Source: an uncultured bacterium (GTDB lineage Bacteria; Patescibacteriota; Minisyncoccia; Phycocordibacterales; GWA1-40-21). From it: a stretch of DNA of 39,272 nucleotides. This document shows, piece by piece, positions 35,554 to 39,272 of the stretch (its first letter is position 1; each line of letters begins with the position of its first letter). Position numbers and translations under genes: made by a program. The notes beneath the pieces are model-generated. The model saw only the letters and a list, made by a program, of their open reading frames with translations, made no database searches and was not told the origin of the DNA. The stretch covers positions 1-39,272 of the forward strand of contig CAINLW010000059.1 of NCBI GenBank assembly GCA_903850545.1. Reading direction: 5' to 3'.

Positions 35554-38500
35554 TAGTTTATAACAACTCTTGCTTTCAATCCCTCAAGTTCGATCAATTC
35601 TCCACCTTCCATTTTTTCAAAGCTAATTTCTTTAAGTCCTGTGGTCTTTGAAATTTCATTGTTAAATTTTGTAAAAAATTTCTTGCCAACTTCGTCTGTA
35701 TCAACAACAAGCGTGACTATATCACTTGGATTTAATTTTTTCTCCTTCCTCATTTCCTGAACTGCGCGGACAACATCTCTCATCATTCCCTCTTCTTTTA
35801 ACTCCTTTGTTAGAACTGTATCAAGTTCAACATCTGTTGAAATATTTTGATCAAAAATAATTTCTTTTACATTTACTTCTTCTTTTATTAACGCTGTGTA
35901 CTCATCTGTCAATTTCAACTTTTTACCCGTTAAAGTTTTGACTGACACATTAGACTGGTCGTCTAATGTAAGGAAAACTTCAGGTTTTCCATCAGTCAAA
36001 ATTTTCTCGGGTATACTTTTGACTTTTAGACTACTTAAGGGTTGTCGGACTTTCATTCCAGCTTTTGCGCGAGCTTCAAGTCCGAGAGATACTGCCAATC
36101 TCGTTTCCTTCATGTTTTCCAAAATTTCGTTTTCCTCTTTGGAAAGTTCGCCAACATATTCTTCCGTCCAATTTTCAAGATGTACACTCTCCTTTTCCAT
36201 TCCGCCAGTTATCTTCAAATATAAATCTTCAGCAAAAAAAGGCATTGAAGGAGCAACGAGTTTAGAAAATTCAAGAATAACAGTTCTTGTAGTAAACATT
36301 GCTGAATGTCGATCTTCTGGATCTTCAGATTTAAATCTGTCACGAGACCTTCTCAAAAACCATGTGGAAACATCATCAACAAAATCTCCAATAGGTCTTG
36401 TGGCTCTATCGAGCTCATTGTTATCTGTAGCTTTTGTGATTTGTGTCGCTGTCTCTTTTAATCTTGCAAGAATCCATTTATCCAAAATATTTTTGGGTTG
36501 TGAATATTTTTCTATCTTATTTAAATCCAAGTCAAAACCACCATACATTTCAAAAAAAGAATAAACATTTTGAAATCTCATAATAATTTTCTTTAAAATT
36601 TCATCTACTCCTTTGTTCGAAAATTTCAAATCTTCTGCTCGCATTGCCGGAGATGATAGTAAATAATACCTCAAAGCATCTGCACTATAACTTGTAACAA
36701 CATCCATAGGGTCAGGATAATTATTCAATCTCTTTGACATTTTTTGTCCATTTTCAGCAAGAACCGTTCCATTTACAATAACACTCTTATATGAAGATTC
36801 TCCAAAAAGAGCGACTGAAAGAACTATCATTGAGTAAAACCATCCTCTTGTCTGATCAACTCCTTCTGCAATAAAATCTGCAGGATATCCGATTCCTTTT
36901 GCCGGATTAAATTTATCTAAATTTTCAAATGGATAGTGAGATTCGGCATAAGGCATCGAACCTGATTCAAACCAACAATCAAAAACTTCTGGAACCCTTT
37001 TCATTTCCCCACCACATTTACATTTCAAAGTGACCTCATCAATAAATGGTCTATGTAAATCAAGTTCGTAATTTCTATTGTGAGGAATTGGTGCAAAAAG
37101 AATTTCTTTTATTTCAGAATTTTCAATAAACGGTTCACCTGCTTTTCTTATAGTTAATGCTTGTTCTGGGGTCATACCAAACACACCAGCAAACATTAAC
37201 CAGATAGGAGTATTATGACCAACAACTAAGATGTTTTTACCTTCATTTTTTTTATCAACATCATACATAAATTCTGTTATCCTGTTTTTAACAGTCATAT
37301 AATTTTCTCCGCCCTTTGGAGTTTTCGTAAATTTTGCTTCTCGAGATTCAAAAAAAGCTTGGTATTCTGCGTCTGATTTGCCATCCATTTCACCCACAAA
37401 TATTTCATGTAATCGTTCATCAAAAATAATTTGATCTTTTGGATAACCGATTTTATCTGCAATTACTTCTGCTGTTTCTTTCGTTCTTAAAAATGGAGAG
37501 CAGTAAATAACATCTATTTTTCCACTTTCTTTTGTAAGTAATTTTGAATCAATAAGTTTTTCTCCAGCTACTTTTGCTTCCTCTTTTCCCTTCTCTGTAA
37601 GATGATGTTTTGTTTTGGGATTTGAACTAAGGATTTTTAAAACATTACCTTCAGACTCCCCATGTCTTACGACAACAAAAGTATTTCTGCCACCAGTTTT
37701 TTCTTTTATATCTTGAATCGAACCAATAAATTCTTTTGTTGGACAACAATTACATCTCCAAACTGGAAGCGGTGCACCCCAAAATCTCGATCTTGATATT
37801 GACCAGTCACGAGCTCCCTCAAGCCACTTTCCAAATCTTCCATCTCCGATTTCCTCCGGAACCCATTTAACTTTTTTGTTTGCCTCCACGAGTTTATCTC
37901 TAAATTTGGTAACTTCAACAAACCATGAGCTCATTGCGTAATTTAAAAGTGGTGTATCACATCTCCAACAATGTGGATATGAGTGAATAAATTTTTCCTT
38001 TGCATAAAGAGTTCCTTTTCCAGCCAAAAACTTTATAACTTCAATGTCAGCAGCCTGAGGATTCTCTTTTGGTTTTACTTTTTCTTCATTAAAATCTTTA
38101 ACTTCTTTTTTGAATCTTCCGTCCATTCCGACATGCTGGATAAAAGGTAGTTTTTTTTCTTTACCAAGATTCATATCATCTTCTCCAAAAGCAGGTGCAA
38201 TATGAACTATTCCCGTACCATCCTCAGTGGTTACAAAGCTGGCATCATATACTTTAAATCCATTTTCTAGGTTTTTTAATTCTGAATTATTATAATAATC
38301 AAAAAGTGGTTTATATGACATTCCAATCAAAGCTTTTCCTGGGATTTTTTCTAAAATCTGATGCGATTCAACAATTGTAGAAAGTCTTGATTCAGCCAAA
38401 ATAAATTTTTCCTCGCTTGCCACGAGGTCAGCAGACTTTTCGTGGACTAGTTTTATTTTTACATAATCAATATCAGGATTTATGGCTAAAGCAACATTTC

Positions 38501-39218
38501 CAGGAAGAGTCCACGGGGTTGTGGTCCACGCCAAGAAAAATGTACCAGGATCTTCAACTAATTCAAATTTTACTGTAACTGAAATATCGGTAATGTCTTT
38601 GTATCCTTGAGCAACTTCAAAATTTGAAAGTGTAGTGCCACAATGAGGGCAAAGATGCATAGATTTAAAACCTTCATAGACTAAACCTTTATTATTTAAT
38701 TCTTTAAATATCCACCAAACTGTTTCGGTATATGATGGGTTCATTGTTCTATAATCATTTTCCATATCAACAAAACGACCCATACGGGGTATAATTTTTT
38801 TCCACTCATCTGCATAGATAAAAACTTTTGTCCTAGCGATATCATTAAATTTCTCCAAACCAAAATCTTCAATGTCTTTTTTTGATTTTAAACCTATTTC
38901 TTGTTCAACTATATTCTCAATCGGAAGACCATGAGTATCCCATCCCCATCTTCTAGCTACATACTTTCCTTTCATCGTCTGGTACCTGCCAACATAATCT
39001 TTCATTGTTCCTGCAAGAATGTGTCCATAATGCGGAAGTCCTGTTGCAAACGGTGGGCCGTCATAAAACACAAATTTACCATTTGGAGCATCTTTTTCCA
39101 AAGTTTTTTTGAAAATCTCTTTTTCTTGCCAAAATTTTAGAATTTCCTCTTCTCTTTCAGCTATTTTACTTTTTACCACAACCTTTTCTTTTTTTTGTTC
39201 TTTATTATCTTCAGTCAT
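35553..39218 (-). CDS. ileS: Isoleucyl-tRNA synthetase with inserted histidine-phosphatase domain
   Basis: GLPHYGHILAGTMKD (HIGH), GWDTHGLPIE, NGQKMSKRLNNYPDP (KMSKS-like), WFESGSMPYAESHYPFE; inserted VVVRHGESEGN...VVGHNTPIW. Confidence 0.96.
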   Translation of the reverse strand: MTEDNKEQKKEKVVVKSKIAEREEEILKFWQEKEIFKKTLEKDAPNGKFVFYDGPPFATGLPHYGHILAGTMKDYVGRYQTMKGKYVARRWGWDTHGLPIENIVEQEIGLKSKKDIEDFGLEKFNDIARTKVFIYADEWKKIIPRMGRFVDMENDYRTMNPSYTETVWWIFKELNNKGLVYEGFKSMHLCPHCGTTLSNFEVAQGYKDITDISVTVKFELVEDPGTFFLAWTTTPWTLPGNVALAINPDIDYVKIKLVHEKSADLVASEEKFILAESRLSTIVESHQILEKIPGKALIGMSYKPLFDYYNNSELKNLENGFKVYDASFVTTEDGTGIVHIAPAFGEDDMNLGKEKKLPFIQHVGMDGRFKKEVKDFNEEKVKPKENPQAADIEVIKFLAGKGTLYAKEKFIHSYPHCWRCDTPLLNYAMSSWFVEVTKFRDKLVEANKKVKWVPEEIGDGRFGKWLEGARDWSISRSRFWGAPLPVWRCNCCPTKEFIGSIQDIKEKTGGRNTFVVVRHGESEGNVLKILSSNPKTKHHLTEKGKEEAKVAGEKLIDSKLLTKESGKIDVIYCSPFLRTKETAEVIADKIGYPKDQIIFDERLHEIFVGEMDGKSDAEYQAFFESREAKFTKTPKGGENYMTVKNRITEFMYDVDKKNEGKNILVVGHNTPIWLMFAGVFGMTPEQALTIRKAGEPFIENSEIKEILFAPIPHNRNYELDLHRPFIDEVTLKCKCGGEMKRVPEVFDCWFESGSMPYAESHYPFENLDKFNPAKGIGYPADFIAEGVDQTRGWFYSMIVLSVALFGESSYKSVIVNGTVLAENGQKMSKRLNNYPDPMDVVTSYSADALRYYLLSSPAMRAEDLKFSNKGVDEILKKIIMRFQNVYSFFEMYGGFDLDLNKIEKYSQPKNILDKWILARLKETATQITKATDNNELDRATRPIGDFVDDVSTWFLRRSRDRFKSEDPEDRHSAMFTTRTVILEFSKLVAPSMPFFAEDLYLKITGGMEKESVHLENWTEEYVGELSKEENEILENMKETRLAVSLGLEARAKAGMKVRQPLSSLKVKSIPEKILTDGKPEVFLTLDDQSNVSVKTLTGKKLKLTDEYTALIKEEVNVKEIIFDQNISTDVELDTVLTKELKEEGMMRDVVRAVQEMRKEKKLNPSDIVTLVVDTDEVGKKFFTKFNNEISKTTGLKEISFEKMEGGELIELEGLKARVVIN
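35925..36012 (+). repeat. Palindromic element, family B copy 4 (inside ileS reading frame)
   Basis: ACCCGTTAAAGTTTTGACTGA + hairpin ACATTAGACtggtcGTCTAATGT + hairpin GGAAAACttcagGTTTTCC + TCAGTCAAAATTTTCTCGGGT. Confidence 0.85.
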
Positions 39219-39272
39219 ATTTACATATTATCAATTAAATAGAAAAAAGAAAGGGCGGGTTTTGCGGAAGCA

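Overview
AT-rich chromosomal window whose gene content fits a Patescibacteria/CPR bacterium (inference): uL30/rpmD is absent between rpsE and rplO, rpsN is the short zinc-ribbon type, and there is a giant cell-surface protein with a peptidoglycan-binding domain. Backbone: 5' end of a 23S rRNA gene (minus strand, cut by the window start), ndk, a TraD/VirB4-like ATPase, map, adk, secY, an S19-to-L15 ribosomal protein cluster interrupted by a two-gene plus-strand insertion (GrpB-like and EamA-like), two surface proteins, an HTH protein, ftsK, recA, efp, rpsR-ssb-rpsF, an M16 peptidase, glyS, a DUF11/CARDB-like membrane protein, recO and ileS. The most unusual content is structural. (1) A four-copy family of palindromic elements (ACCCGTTAAAG...CTTTTCTCGGGT type). 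Three copies sit in the same orientation immediately before the start codons of adk, ftsK and recO; the fourth is inside the ileS reading frame in antisense and is translated as about 29 extra residues, resembling Rickettsia palindromic elements. (2) A second three-copy family of branched hairpin elements (conserved apical GAGYG..CGAYTAT loop, then CCCCgtC...GGGG closing stem) with divergent but self-complementary arms; two copies end exactly on the -35 box of the 23S and rpsS promoters. (3) An isoleucyl-tRNA synthetase with a complete histidine-phosphatase (RHG) domain inserted in its catalytic region. No CRISPR array, transposase gene or tRNA was recognised.
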